Positions 38,612 to 48,851 of a DNA stretch of 64,000 nucleotides are shown here, in pieces. Source of the DNA: Saccharomonospora viridis DSM 43017 (GTDB lineage: Bacteria; Actinomycetota; Actinomycetes; Mycobacteriales; Pseudonocardiaceae). The stretch is taken from contig NC_013159.1 of the NCBI RefSeq assembly GCF_000023865.1, forward strand, positions 3,622,001-3,686,000, in the 5' to 3' direction. Below the pieces are notes generated by a model, which did no database searches, was not told the origin of the DNA, and saw only the letters and a program-made list of their open reading frames with translations. The translations under genes were made by a program, and so were the position numbers. The stretch's first letter is position 1. Every line of letters starts with the position of its first letter.

Positions 38612-39823
38612 CTACTCCCGATACCTGCGGTCGGCCACGACGCCCTCGCCCGTGGTCTCGTCGAAGTGGTACACCTGGCGGCCCCGGACGAACACGCGCA
38701 GAGCACGGCTCATGACGTCGAGCGGATCACCCGACCAGATCACCACGTCGGCGTCCAAGCCCGGCTTGAGCGCGCCCACGCGCTCGTCGAGGCCGAGTAT
38801 CTGGGCCGGGTTGACGGTCAACGCACGCAACGCCGTGTCCGGGTCCAGCCCTTCCTTGACCGCGAGCGTGGCCTGGTGGACGAGGAAGTTGATCGGGACC
38901 ACCGGGTGGTCGGTGGTGATGGCCAGCCGCACCCCGGCACGGGCGAGGATGCCCGCCGACCGCAACGTGCGCTGGCGCAGCTCGACCTTCGACCTCGAGG
39001 TGAACAGCGGGCCGAGGATCACCGGGATGTCGCGTTCGGCGAGGAAGTCGGCGACCAGATGCGCCTCGGTGCCGTGGTTGACGACCAGCTTGTAGCCGAA
39101 CTCCTCAGCCAGCCGCACGGCCGTGACGATGTCGTCGGCACGGTGGGTGTGCTGGTCCCAGTACAGCTCGCCGTCGAGGACCCGGCTGAGGGTCTCCAGT
39201 GCGAGGTCGACCTCGAACGGTTTGCCCTCCGCGCGGGCGTGCTCCCGGCGGGCGGCGTAGTTGCGCGCCTCGGTGAACGCCTCCCGCAGCACCGCGGCCA
39301 CCCCGAGCCGCGTGGCCGGGGTCTTGTCCTTCTCACCGTAGACCCGCTTGGGGTTCTCACCGAGCGCGCTTTTGACGCTGATCCGGTCGGCGAACAGCAT
39401 GTCGACGACCGTGCGTCCCCACGTCTTGACGCCGACCGTCTCCCCGCCGATGGGGTTGCCGGAGCCGGGTTTGATCACCACGCTGGTGACGCCACCGGCC
39501 AACGCGTCGTCGAAGCCGACCTCGTACGGGTCGATGCCGTCGATGGCCCGGAAACGAGCACCGTTGGGGTCGGTCATCTCGTTGGTGTCGTTGCCCGACC
39601 AACCCTCGCCGTCCTCGTGGACCCCCAGATGCACGTGCGCGTCGATGAAGCCGGGCAACACCCACGAACCGGAGGCGTCGACGAGTTCGGCGTCGTCGGG
39701 CACCTCCACGTCGGCCTGCGTGCCCACCGCGACGATCTTGCCCTGATCCAGCAACACGGTGCCGCCGTCGATCGGATCACCGTCGACGGGCACCACGTAG
39801 CCGCCAATGATCGCAGTTGTCAT
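38612..39823 (-). CDS. Amidohydrolase (imidazolonepropionase-like)
   Basis: Metal-dependent hydrolase of 403 residues. The N-terminal beta-sandwich (IIGGYVVPVDGDPIDGGTVLLDQGKIVAVG) and FIDAHVHLGVHEDG (about 59-72) form the first metal site. GGVTSVVIKPGSGNP, WDQHTHRADDI (about 213-223), VVNHGTEAHLV (about 238-248) and ITTDHPVVP (about 290-298, metal Asp) complete it. The ending GLDADVVIWSGDPLDVMSR is the usual closing strand. The substrate is unknown; peptides or cyclic amides are typical. The epimerase gene ends 11 bases before its start, so the two may be co-transcribed. Confidence 0.88.
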   Translation of the reverse strand: MTTAIIGGYVVPVDGDPIDGGTVLLDQGKIVAVGTQADVEVPDDAELVDASGSWVLPGFIDAHVHLGVHEDGEGWSGNDTNEMTDPNGARFRAIDGIDPYEVGFDDALAGGVTSVVIKPGSGNPIGGETVGVKTWGRTVVDMLFADRISVKSALGENPKRVYGEKDKTPATRLGVAAVLREAFTEARNYAARREHARAEGKPFEVDLALETLSRVLDGELYWDQHTHRADDIVTAVRLAEEFGYKLVVNHGTEAHLVADFLAERDIPVILGPLFTSRSKVELRQRTLRSAGILARAGVRLAITTDHPVVPINFLVHQATLAVKEGLDPDTALRALTVNPAQILGLDERVGALKPGLDADVVIWSGDPLDVMSRALRVFVRGRQVYHFDETTGEGVVADRRYRE

Positions 39824-39834
39824 AGTTCGTTACG

Positions 39835-40746
39835 CTAACGAATATCCACTTGGATCCCCCAGCTGCCTCGCCAGGAGGCGCCGGGCTCCAGCGTGATGAG
39901 GTCGGTTCCCGAATTCAACGCATCAGCCGGGCAGGTCATGGGCTCGATCGCGATCGCCCTACCCCGCCCCGGATAGTCCGACGGGGTGAACACCTGCACC
40001 CACCTGAAATCGGCGTCCGCCCACAGATCCACCGTCGTGTCACCGTGGGACAGCAGGTGGTGATGCCTACCGTCGGCGGCCGGCGTCAAACCCCCGAAGG
40101 CCGTGTCCAGGTCCAGACCACCCACGATCCGACCGGTACGCAAATCGTAGTCGGTGCCCTCGACGTCGATCTCCTCGCCGAACGGCAACTGCTCCTCGGC
40201 GACGTAGGGACGGACCCGCGAAGCGGCCAGCGTCAACGTCAACTCGTCGGTGGGCACGTCGCCGATCCGCAGATACGGATGCGCACCCACCCCGAAGCCG
40301 ATGGGCCTGTCCCCCTCGTTGCGCACCTCGTGCGTCACGGTCAGTCCGCGCGGCGCCAGGTCGTAGACGATCTCCGCGTGTAGCGGGACCGGCCAACCGG
40401 GCGCCGCACCGACCTCCACCGCGAGTCGGATGAACCACTCACCGTGTTCGAGCAGCTCCCATTCCTTGTCCCGAACCAGGCCGTGGATGGCGTTACCCCG
40501 CGCCTCCTCGGTGACTTCCAGCTCCTGGGGTTCTCCGTCGAAAATCCAGCGTGCGCCCTTCGTGCGGTTGGGCCACGGCAGCAACACCTGCCCCGCCGCC
40601 TTCGGGGGTTCCGCGTCCTCCTCGAACGTCTCCAGGTACGGCACCTTGTTGATCTCGAACGCCCGTAGTCCCGCACCGATCTCGGTGACCACGGCACGGG
40701 CGTTACCCCTGGTCAGTTCGAACTGTTCCCCCGTCGGATTCGCCAT
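39835..40746 (-). CDS. Aldose 1-epimerase (galactose mutarotase family)
   Basis: Beta-sandwich mutarotase of 303 residues from the ATG at 40746 (an upstream Met at 40791 is less likely). Visible: GAGLRAFEINKVPYLETF, LPWPNRTKGARW (substrate Arg region, about 60-71), AIHGLVRDKEW (catalytic His about 87), VGAHPYLRIG (second His, about 162-171), DLDTAFGGL and the C-terminal catalytic Glu region AIAIEPMTCPADALNSG. It interconverts anomers of hexoses. Probably an operon with the amidohydrolase downstream; no link to the polyketide genes that begin upstream. Confidence 0.88.
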   Translation of the reverse strand: MANPTGEQFELTRGNARAVVTEIGAGLRAFEINKVPYLETFEEDAEPPKAAGQVLLPWPNRTKGARWIFDGEPQELEVTEEARGNAIHGLVRDKEWELLEHGEWFIRLAVEVGAAPGWPVPLHAEIVYDLAPRGLTVTHEVRNEGDRPIGFGVGAHPYLRIGDVPTDELTLTLAASRVRPYVAEEQLPFGEEIDVEGTDYDLRTGRIVGGLDLDTAFGGLTPAADGRHHHLLSHGDTTVDLWADADFRWVQVFTPSDYPGRGRAIAIEPMTCPADALNSGTDLITLEPGASWRGSWGIQVDIR

Positions 40747-40863
40747 GGGGCGAACGATACCGGCCGACCGGTCGACCGACCCGATCGCCATGACCGCGCG
40801 TCGGGGTCGATCGTCCCGGGCTCCGCACCGACCCCTCGGGGGATGCCGGCTTCGCGAGCGGCC

Positions 40864-41271
40864 CTACTCCGATTCGGGCTGCGCGCCCGCCGCCTCGGCT
40901 TTCCAGCTCTCCAGAGAGGCCTGGGTCAGACACCGCATGGTGCTCTTGGTGAAGAATTCCCGGAACGCCTCCGGTGTCGTCGTGTCCCGCTCCTCGGCCA
41001 GATACGGCTGTAGCGCTTCTTCGAAGTTGTGCACGGCGGGTTGGTGCGACATGTGTCGGGCCACGTCCTCCAACGTGCCGCCCGAATAGTGGATGAAGCG
41101 GACGATCATGGGGCCTTCGATGAACACGGCGGTCCCGAGGAGCATGCCGACCTCCTTCCCGGACTCATCGTGCAGCACCGGCGAACTCACCCGGCCGATG
41201 TTCGAGAAGAGCCGGGCGAGGTCGTCCTCGTAGCCCTCCTTGACCCGATAGCTGATCGCTGCGTACGGCAT
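40864..41271 (-). CDS. SchA/CurD-like polyketide-associated protein (WhiE-ORFI-like)
   Basis: Protein of 135 residues with the SchA/CurD domain found in spore-pigment and related type II polyketide clusters: AAISYRVKEGYEDDLARLFSNIG, VGMLLGTAVFIEGPMIVRFIHYSG and the His-rich RHMSHQPAVHNFEEALQPYL. The fold appears to be two ferredoxin-like strands sets, as in small monooxygenases. Divergent from the main polyketide operon across about 890 bases. Function in pigment clusters is unproven; perhaps oxygenase or structural. The end (residues 98-135) is a separate acidic tail. Confidence 0.78.
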   Translation of the reverse strand: MPYAAISYRVKEGYEDDLARLFSNIGRVSSPVLHDESGKEVGMLLGTAVFIEGPMIVRFIHYSGGTLEDVARHMSHQPAVHNFEEALQPYLAEERDTTTPEAFREFFTKSTMRCLTQASLESWKAEAAGAQPESE

Positions 41272-42160
41272 GACTTTTTTTCCCTTCTGTCATCGATCTC
41301 GACCAGATCCCTCGAACGGTCGGCTCGAACGGCCCGAAAAGCAGCCACCGGGTCGTCCTCACCTTCCACCCAGAGCTTGTAAATCCACAAAGGACATATG
41401 GTTCGACGGGGCGCGGTCACCTCAGGGGCGACGACGCCCTCGCCCCGGAGAACGCGGGCCCCGGCGTCGACGGACGCCCACCCCGCGTTCGCCACGGGAC
41501 CCCGTCCGCCTCGGCGGGATCCCGGAACACGCACGCCACGGCACATCGAGTCCGACACCGGCGCATTCCCGGTCATGCGGGTACCAAAGGGTGGCGATCA
41601 CTCGCCTCCCCGCCTCCTCCGGATCCACTCATCGCTCCCGTGCTCAGCAGGCCCTCTTCGCCGTCGGCCGATCGGTCGAAGTAGTTACCGCGCCCTCATC
41701 GAACCGGGACGGTGTCCGCGATTTCCGCGGAACCGCACGGATGAACGTTCCCATGGAGCCCTCGAAGCACGCTGGTCCCACACTCGATTCCGCGCGACGA
41801 TCGACGAAGAGCACTCGAACACCCCGACCACCGACGAAGATCGCCACCCCGATCGAACCGCTCGACAGGCACCGTTCAGCCGCTTCCGAGCCGGACGGCA
41901 GCGACACAAGGTCCGAGTTCCAGCTTCAGCGTGACTGTTTATTCCAATAAGGACAGCTGATTTTCCTTGCTTGACAGGCATTCCCATCAGGGGCGATCAC
42001 AAGGAAGGCCATCCAAGGTGGTCCGCTCACGAAGAAAAATCCCACGAGGGCAGCCACCTTCCCCACTCGAAAGCCGGTCGAGTCTCGTTTCGAGTGCGCC
42101 TCAAGAACGTGCTGTCAAGCTTTCCCGTGACGTCGACCACCAGTCCCACAGGAGATCACA
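41272..42160. other. Long divergent intergenic region of the polyketide cluster
   Basis: About 890 bases with no supported gene; open frames on both strands are Arg/Pro/Ser-rich shadows. It must hold the promoters for the SchA/CurD gene and the polyketide operon. TTGACA at 41971-41976 is a consensus -35 candidate, but the expected -10 position is poor. AGGAGATCACA before 42161 is the ribosome-binding site of the first operon gene. Confidence 0.5.
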
Positions 42161-42532
42161 GTGCACCGAACGTTGATCGTAGCGCGCATGAAACAGGAGG
42201 ACTCGAACGCCGTCGCCGAGGTGTTCGCCGAGTCCGACAGCACTGAACTACCACACATGGTCGGGGTCACCCGAAGGACGTTGTTCGCGTTCCACGGGTT
42301 GTACTTCCACCTCGTCGAGTCCAATGGGGACATCAATCCGAACCTGGACAAGGCCCGCCAAGGCGAGTTGTACGCCGACATCAACACCAAACTCGGCGAG
42401 TTCATCTCCCCCTACGACCCGAACTGGAAACAGCCCAGGGACGCGATGGCCGTGCCGTTCTACTCCTGGAGCCCCGACTCGGGCCACACCATCTATCCCG
42501 TGCACGGCCGGAGCTTAGGGGACAACCGATGA
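42161..42532 (+). CDS. TcmI-family polyketide cyclase (WhiE-ORFVII-like)
   Basis: Small cyclase of 123 residues with the TcmI ferredoxin-like fold: LIVARMKQEDSNAVAEVFAESD, TELPHMVGVTRRTLFAFHGLYFHLVES, and NTKLGEFISPYDPNWKQPRDAMAVPFYSW. TcmI-type enzymes close a late ring of aromatic polyketides. GTG start at 42161 with CAGGAGATCACA upstream. It overlaps the cupin gene by ATGA, so it opens the operon. Confidence 0.9.
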   Translation: MHRTLIVARMKQEDSNAVAEVFAESDSTELPHMVGVTRRTLFAFHGLYFHLVESNGDINPNLDKARQGELYADINTKLGEFISPYDPNWKQPRDAMAVPFYSWSPDSGHTIYPVHGRSLGDNR

Positions 42533-42972
42533 CCAGCGTCGACAAGCACAAGATCTCGATGACCGACGTACCCGTGAACCGACGCCGAGGCGGCGACCTG
42601 CGGGTCACCCTCAGCCCGAAGACCGTGGGGGCGATGTCGGGATTCGGTGGGGTGCTGTTCCTGCAGCCGGGTGAGTTCGTCACCGAGCACTACCACCCCT
42701 ACTCGGAGGAGTTCCTCCACGTCATCTCCGGCGACCTCGAAATGCGCCTCGACGGCGAACCGGTGTCGTTGCAGGCGGGGGACTCCCTGCTCGTACCGAT
42801 CGGAATGCGCCATCGGCTCGTCAACGTCGGCGACTCCCGCGCCCACGCGGTGTTCCACCTGAGCCCGCTGGCCCCCCGACCGGATCTCGGCCACGTGGAC
42901 ACGGAGGAGGCCCCCAACCCCCACGAAGCACATCCCGAGGTGAGCACGTCTGCGGAGGACCCACCACGATGA
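42529..42972 (+). CDS. Cupin-domain protein (WhiE-ORFII-like)
   Basis: Single cupin of 147 residues. Cupin motif 1 is the His/Glu-rich [21 protein letters not shown] (about 49-69), motif 2 is [18 protein letters not shown] (about 89-106). In spore-pigment clusters a cupin gene sits just before the ketosynthase, as here, and is thought to help cyclise or modify the nascent chain. The C-terminal tail (about 118-147) is acidic and disordered-looking. Overlaps both neighbours by 4 bases. Confidence 0.88.
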   Translation: MTSVDKHKISMTDVPVNRRRGGDLRVTLSPKTVGAMSGFGGVLFLQPGEFVTEHYHPYSEEFLHVISGDLEMRLDGEPVSLQAGDSLLVPIGMRHRLVNVGDSRAHAVFHLSPLAPRPDLGHVDTEEAPNPHEAHPEVSTSAEDPPR

Positions 42973-44249
42973 CCGACATAGCCATCACCGGTATCGGCGC
43001 CGTCGCACCGGGCGGCGCCTCCCGGGAGGCCTTCTGGGAGCTGCTCTGCGCGGGCCGGACGGCGACGCGGCGCATCACCATGTTCGACCCGACCCCCTTC
43101 CGTTCCCAGATCGCCGCCGAATGCGACACGTTCGACCCCGTCGCGGCCGGCCTCTCCGCCCAGCAACGCAGGCGGATGGACCGGGCCGCCCAATTCGCGG
43201 TGGCCTGCGCCCGGGAGGCCGTGGCGGACAGTGGGCTCGACCTGTCCTCCTGCATCCCGGAACGGATCGGCGTCAGCATCGGAAGCGCGGTCGGCTGCAC
43301 CACCGGACTGGAGCAGGAATACGCCGTGCTCTCCGACGACGGACGTCGCTGGTTGGTCGACCACGAGTACGGCGTCCCACACCTCTACGGCTACATGGTG
43401 CCCAGCACGATCGCCGTCGAGACCGCCTGGGAGGTCGGGGCCGAGGGACCGGTCACCCTCATCTCCACCGGATGCACGTCCGGGCTCGACGCCGTGGGCC
43501 ACGGCATGCGGCTGATCGAGGACGGCGACGCGGACATCGTGATCGCCGGGGCCACCGACGCCCCGTTGTCGCCGATCACGTCCGCCTGCTTCGACGCGAT
43601 CAAGGCCACCAGCCCCAACAACGACGACCCCGAACACGCCTCCCGCCCCTTCGACGCCGATCGGGACGGCTTCGTACTCGGCGAAGGGGCCGCGGTGATG
43701 GTGCTGGAGCGCAGCGAGCACGCCCGGGCCAGGTCCGCGCGGATCTACGCCGAACTCATCGGGTTCGCCAGCCGTAGCAACGCCTTCCACATGACGGGGT
43801 TGAAGCCGGACGGTCGGGAGATGGCCGAGGCCATCACGGTCGCACTCGACCAAGCGAGATTGGATCCGTCTGCTGTGGACTACATCAACGCGCACGGCTC
43901 GGGGACCAAACAGAACGACCGACACGAGACGGCGGCGTTCAAGCGAAGTCTCGGTCAGCACGCCTACGAAGTCCCCGTCAGCTCGATCAAGTCGATGATC
44001 GGTCACTCACTGGGCGCGATCGGCTCGCTGGAGGTCGCCGCCTGCGCGTTGGCCTTGGAACGACAAATCGTCCCGCCGACGGCCAACCTGCACACCCGCG
44101 ACCCCGAATGCGACCTGGACTACGTCCCGCTCACCGCACGGGAAGCCGAACTGGACGTCGTGCTCAGCGTGGGCAGCGGCTTCGGCGGCTTCCAGAGCGC
44201 GATCCTGCTCGCCCGCCCGGGCCGCGTCCGATCGAAGGGGGCCGCGTGA
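42969..44249 (+). CDS. Type II polyketide ketosynthase alpha
   Basis: Beta-ketoacyl synthase of 426 residues with the complete catalytic set: Cys169 in [12 protein letters not shown], His in [11 protein letters not shown] and His in [11 protein letters not shown]. It condenses malonyl units on the ACP together with the beta subunit encoded next. Starter and extender features are normal for aromatic polyketide synthases. One base separates its stop from the KS-beta start, so the two are translationally coupled. Nearest comparison by cluster layout is WhiE-ORFIII of Streptomyces. Confidence 0.96.
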   Translation: MTDIAITGIGAVAPGGASREAFWELLCAGRTATRRITMFDPTPFRSQIAAECDTFDPVAAGLSAQQRRRMDRAAQFAVACAREAVADSGLDLSSCIPERIGVSIGSAVGCTTGLEQEYAVLSDDGRRWLVDHEYGVPHLYGYMVPSTIAVETAWEVGAEGPVTLISTGCTSGLDAVGHGMRLIEDGDADIVIAGATDAPLSPITSACFDAIKATSPNNDDPEHASRPFDADRDGFVLGEGAAVMVLERSEHARARSARIYAELIGFASRSNAFHMTGLKPDGREMAEAITVALDQARLDPSAVDYINAHGSGTKQNDRHETAAFKRSLGQHAYEVPVSSIKSMIGHSLGAIGSLEVAACALALERQIVPPTANLHTRDPECDLDYVPLTAREAELDVVLSVGSGFGGFQSAILLARPGRVRSKGAA

Positions 44250-44250
44250 C

Positions 44251-45486
44251 ATGGCGACGTCGACGACACCGATCGAACAGTCCCCGGTGATCACGGGAAT
44301 CGGAGTGCTGGCACCGACCGGAATCGGGACGGAACAGCACTGGCAGAACGTGCTCGCCGGCAAGTCCGGGATCAGCGGGACCACCCTGTTCGACCCCACA
44401 CCCTATCCGGTGCGGCTGGCCGGGCAGGTCCCCGGTTTCACGGCCCGGGAATACGTGCCGAACAAGTTGATCGTGCAGACGGACCGCTGGTCGCATCTCG
44501 CACTCGCCGCGACCGATCAAGCCCTCGCGGACGCCGGGATCGATCCGGCGACCGAACCCGAGTACTCGATGGCCGTGGTGACCGCCAGCTCCTCCGGCGG
44601 GACCGAATTCGGCCAACACGAGATGGAGCGGCTCTACACCAAAGGGCCGGGTTGGGTCAGCGCGTATCAGTCCATCGCCTGGTTCTACGCGGCGACCACA
44701 GGGCAGATCTCGATCCGGCACGGGATGCGGGGACCGTGCGGGGTGATCTGCGGGGAACAGGCGGGCGGACTCGATGCCATCGGACAGGCCGCCCGACACC
44801 TCGCCCGCGACGTCGAGCTGGTGGTCACCGGCGGCACCGACGCCTCACTGTGCCCGTACGGCCTGGTGGCACAGCTTTCCTCCGGACTCCTCTCGACGGC
44901 GTCCGAACCCGCGACGGCGTACCTGCCGTTCGACGTGGAGGCCTCCGGGTTCGTCCCCGGCGAGGGCGGGGCGATCCTGCTCGCCGAACGCGCGACACAC
45001 GCCGCCGCACGACAGGCTCGCTCGTACGGTCGGATCCGGGGGTATGCGGTCGGTTTCGACCCACCGCCGGGCTCGTCCCGTCCCCCCGCGCTGGCGGCCA
45101 CCATCCGACGTGCCCTCGACCGGGCTCGTCTATCCACAGAGGACATCGATGTGTTGTTCGCCGACGGCATGGGCGTACCGGAACAGGACCGCGCCGAGGC
45201 CGAGGCCATAACGGAGTTGTTCGGACCCCGCGGGGTGCCGGTGACCGTACCGAAGACCCTCACCGGCCGGCTGTACGGCGGGGGTGCGGCGCTCGACGTG
45301 GCCACCGCTTTGCTGTCCCTTCGCGATGGCGTCATCCCCCACACCGTCGGCCCGAGCAGACTCGCCCCCGGCTGCACGATCGACCTCGTCCTCGGCGCGC
45401 CCCGAGAACGGCCACTGCGGAACGCGCTCGTCGTGGCAAGGGGATTCGGCGGCTTCACCGCCGCCCTGGTGCTGGGCTCCCCGTGA
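44251..45486 (+). CDS. Type II polyketide ketosynthase beta (chain length factor)
   Basis: KS-beta of 411 residues. The active-site Cys is replaced by Gln170 (ICGEQAGGLDA), the hallmark of chain length factors, which decarboxylate malonyl-ACP to prime synthesis and set chain length. It begins one base after the KS-alpha stop; the ACP follows after 44 bases with its own GGAGGGACAG ribosome-binding site. Residues lining the length pocket cannot be interpreted without alignment, so chain length is not predicted. Confidence 0.96.
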   Translation: MATSTTPIEQSPVITGIGVLAPTGIGTEQHWQNVLAGKSGISGTTLFDPTPYPVRLAGQVPGFTAREYVPNKLIVQTDRWSHLALAATDQALADAGIDPATEPEYSMAVVTASSSGGTEFGQHEMERLYTKGPGWVSAYQSIAWFYAATTGQISIRHGMRGPCGVICGEQAGGLDAIGQAARHLARDVELVVTGGTDASLCPYGLVAQLSSGLLSTASEPATAYLPFDVEASGFVPGEGGAILLAERATHAAARQARSYGRIRGYAVGFDPPPGSSRPPALAATIRRALDRARLSTEDIDVLFADGMGVPEQDRAEAEAITELFGPRGVPVTVPKTLTGRLYGGGAALDVATALLSLRDGVIPHTVGPSRLAPGCTIDLVLGAPRERPLRNALVVARGFGGFTAALVLGSP

Positions 45487-45530
45487 GAAGCCGTCCGGAC
45501 CACGACGTCCGGTCGAAGAAGGAGGGACAG

Positions 45531-46264
<734 letters not shown>

Positions 46265-46424
46265 ACAGCCGGGCGCGATCCGCTCCGCCGCTTTCGTCAC
46301 CACCCCAGAAGTCCGGAAGAAGATTCCGAACGCGACGCCGACCACGTGGCACTTCGCCGAAGAACTCGACCGAATCAGCCACGTCAACGACACATCCGTC
46401 CACGCCGATGAAAAGGAGTCGCCG

Positions 46425-46766
46425 ATGTCCCGGCAGAACAGTAACGCGTTCCGAGTGATGGTGCGCATGCAGGTCGAACAAGGTCTGGAGAAGGATTTCG
46501 AACGAGCATGGCAGGAGGTCGGTGACTCGGTCGCCCGGAACCCGAAGAACCTCGGCCAGTGGCTGTCCCGTTCCCTCACCGAGGAGGGGATCTACTACCT
46601 CATCAGCGACTGGGTCGACGAACCCAGCTTCCGCGAATTCGAGAAGAGCGACGCGCACCGTGTGCACCGTGAGCAGCTGAACCCGTACCGCTCGGGCAAG
46701 TCGATGGTGCCCATGCAGGTGGTCGCGCAACGGGCCGGCAACACCGAGGGAGCGAACCATGGCTGA
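46425..46766 (+). CDS. Antibiotic biosynthesis monooxygenase (ABM) domain protein 1
   Basis: ABM-type protein of 113 residues: FRVMVRMQVEQGLEKDFERAWQEVGDSVA, LGQWLSRSLTEEGIYYLISDWVDEPSFREFEKSD. ABM enzymes (TcmH, ActVA-Orf6 relatives) oxidise anthrones to quinones without cofactors. ATG at 46425 after AAAAGGAGTCGCCG. A 160-base gap separates it from the aromatase gene. It overlaps the second ABM gene by 8 bases, so the two probably act or assemble together. Confidence 0.82.
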   Translation: MSRQNSNAFRVMVRMQVEQGLEKDFERAWQEVGDSVARNPKNLGQWLSRSLTEEGIYYLISDWVDEPSFREFEKSDAHRVHREQLNPYRSGKSMVPMQVVAQRAGNTEGANHG

Positions 46767-47061
46767 GCGAATCCGAGTACTTGTCTATTACCGGTGCGAC
46801 GACGAGGCGAAGATCCGCGACGCCTACCACGTGGTGAGCCCACGACTCAGCCAGGTTCCCGGCCTGCTGAACAACGAACTGCTGGCTTCCACGCACGACC
46901 CGAACAGCTACATCGTGCTGAGTGAGTGGACCGACAGGGAGACACACCGGCGATGGGAGCAGAGTCAGGAGCATCTTGAACAGACGGCTCCCCTCCAGCC
47001 CTATTTGGACAATCAATTGCCGATGTCGTTCGGCATCTACGAGGTCAAGGCGTCCTACTGA
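46759..47061 (+). CDS. Antibiotic biosynthesis monooxygenase (ABM) domain protein 2
   Basis: ABM-type protein of 100 residues: IRVLVYYRCDDEAKIRDAYHVVSPRLSQVPGLL, SYIVLSEWTDRETHRRWEQSQEHLEQTAPLQPYL. It is a distant relative of its upstream neighbour and overlaps it by 8 bases, so a pair or heterodimer is plausible. A role in quinone formation on the polyketide is inferred. The carboxylase gene follows 65 bases later. Confidence 0.82.
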   Translation: MAERIRVLVYYRCDDEAKIRDAYHVVSPRLSQVPGLLNNELLASTHDPNSYIVLSEWTDRETHRRWEQSQEHLEQTAPLQPYLDNQLPMSFGIYEVKASY

Positions 47062-47126
47062 ACAACCGGGCCGTGGCGGCCGGACACGGTGGCCGCCACG
47101 GCACACCGGCGTGGAGAGGAGTGTCC

Positions 47127-48851
47127 ATGACAGAACAGCTCGCGCCGACCTCACCGAGTCACGAGACCCAGATGCCCGCGGAAGAGCCCTGGCTGCGCTG
47201 TTCGGGATGCGGCAGCTTGCTGTACCGCAAACGCTTCGTACGGCTCCACCGAGTGTGCCCGGACTGCGGTGCCCACGCTCGGCTCACCGCTCGGCAACGG
47301 ATCGCCCAGTTGCTCGATCCGGGCAGTGCGCGGGAGATTCCGGTACCACCCACCGTGGTGGACCCCTTGCGGTTCATCGACTCACGTCCGTATCCGCAAC
47401 GGTTGGCGGAAGCCCGACGGGCCACCGGCGAGGACGACGCCGTCGTCGTGGTGACCGGCAGCATCGGTGGCCGTCCCCTGGTGATGGCGGTGATGGACTT
47501 CGGCTTCCTCGGCGGCAGTCTCGGCGTGGCCGCGGGCGAAGCCGTGACCTGCGCCGCCGAACTGGCGTTACGTGACTCGCTGCCACTGCTGTTGGTCACG
47601 TCCTCGGGTGGTGCGCGCATGCAGGAGGGGGTGCTGTCCCTCATGCAGATGGCCAAGACCGCACAGGCGATGGCCGCGCTGGACGAGGCCGGTCTGCTGA
47701 CGATCACCCTGGTGACCGATCCCACCTACGGAGGGGTCGCCGCTTCGTTCGCGACCCTGTCGGACGTCCTGCTGGCGGAACCGAAAGCCCGCATGGGGTT
47801 CGCGGGACCACGCGTGATCAAGCAGACGATCAACCAGGAACTCCCCGAAGGCTTCCAGACCGCGGAGTTCCTCCGGGACCGAGGTCTCATCGACGGCGTC
47901 TATCCCCGTGCCGAACTCCGCGAGGTGCTGACGCGGCTGCTGGACATCGCCCGGCCGGACGTGCGGCTGTCGGCCGACCTGGAAAGCGGTCGGCAGTGGC
48001 TCGTCCACGACCCGGAGCAACTTGAGCACAGGTCCGCATGGGACACCGTGCGACGAGCCCGAGCCCCGGAACGACTGACCGCGCTGGAACACATCCGGCT
48101 GTGGACGAGCGGGTTCGTCGAGTTACTCGGCTCCCGGTGCGGTTCCGACTCCCCCGCCCTCGTCGGCGGGGTCGGTCTGTTGGCGGGACAACCGGTGCTG
48201 CTACTCGGACAGCAGAAAGGCCACGACACCCACGAACTCGTCCGGCGTGATTTCGGGATGGTGACCGCCGACGGGTATCGCAAGGCACTGCGGCTGATGC
48301 GGTTGGCGAGCAAACTACGCCTCCCGGTCATATCGCTGATCGACACCCCCGGCGCGCATCCCGGTCTGGAGTCCGAGGAGACGGGACAGGCCGGGGCCAT
48401 CGCCGCCTGCATCGCCGAACTGGGCACTCTGCCGGTACCGGTGATCTCCGTCGTCACGGGGGAGGGCGGAAGCGGTGGTGCCCTGGCATTGGCCGTCGGT
48501 GACCGGGTGCTGCTGTCGGAACATGCCGTCTATTCCGTCATCAGCGCCGAAGGCTGCGCGGCGATCCTCTGGAAGACGGCCGAGGCCGCTCCGAAGGCCG
48601 CGGCCGCGCTGCAACTGGACGCCCCCTCGTTGCTGCGTCACGGGATCGTCGACGCCGTGGTGCGGGAGCCGGGCGCCGGAGCCCACACCGACCCGATGGA
48701 GGCCAGTATCCGGCTACGGGACGCGGTGCTGACGACATTGAGCGAACTGCTGCCACTTCCGGGGCCGCGCCTCGTCCGGGAACGACGAGCCCGGTTCCGA
48801 CGGTACGGCCGGCTGCAAGCGACAGCCCTATCGGAGGGAAGGCAACGATGA
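47127..48851 (+). CDS. Acetyl-CoA carboxylase carboxyltransferase, fused beta and alpha subunits
   Basis: AccD-AccA fusion of 574 residues. The N-terminal half has the AccD zinc ribbon (Cys25, Cys28, Cys44, Cys47 in RCSGCGS...RVCPDCGAH) and the crotonase-like core (VVTGSIGGRPLVMAVMDFGFLGGSLG, SSGGARMQEGVLSLMQMAKT). The C-terminal half is AccA-like (SLIDTPGAHPGLESEETGQA, VTGEGGSGGALALAVGDRV, ISAEGCAAILWK). It makes malonyl-CoA with the BCCP and biotin carboxylase encoded next. ATG at 47127 after GGAGAGGAGTG. An overlap of 4 bases links it to the BCCP gene. It is most likely dedicated malonyl-CoA supply for the polyketide. Confidence 0.93.
   Translation: MTEQLAPTSPSHETQMPAEEPWLRCSGCGSLLYRKRFVRLHRVCPDCGAHARLTARQRIAQLLDPGSAREIPVPPTVVDPLRFIDSRPYPQRLAEARRATGEDDAVVVVTGSIGGRPLVMAVMDFGFLGGSLGVAAGEAVTCAAELALRDSLPLLLVTSSGGARMQEGVLSLMQMAKTAQAMAALDEAGLLTITLVTDPTYGGVAASFATLSDVLLAEPKARMGFAGPRVIKQTINQELPEGFQTAEFLRDRGLIDGVYPRAELREVLTRLLDIARPDVRLSADLESGRQWLVHDPEQLEHRSAWDTVRRARAPERLTALEHIRLWTSGFVELLGSRCGSDSPALVGGVGLLAGQPVLLLGQQKGHDTHELVRRDFGMVTADGYRKALRLMRLASKLRLPVISLIDTPGAHPGLESEETGQAGAIAACIAELGTLPVPVISVVTGEGGSGGALALAVGDRVLLSEHAVYSVISAEGCAAILWKTAEAAPKAAAALQLDAPSLLRHGIVDAVVREPGAGAHTDPMEASIRLRDAVLTTLSELLPLPGPRLVRERRARFRRYGRLQATALSEGRQR

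Noticed and set aside
41398-41934. Possible gene in the polyketide divergent region
   Set aside because: Pro/Arg/Thr-rich translation without motif or ribosome-binding site; more likely promoter DNA.
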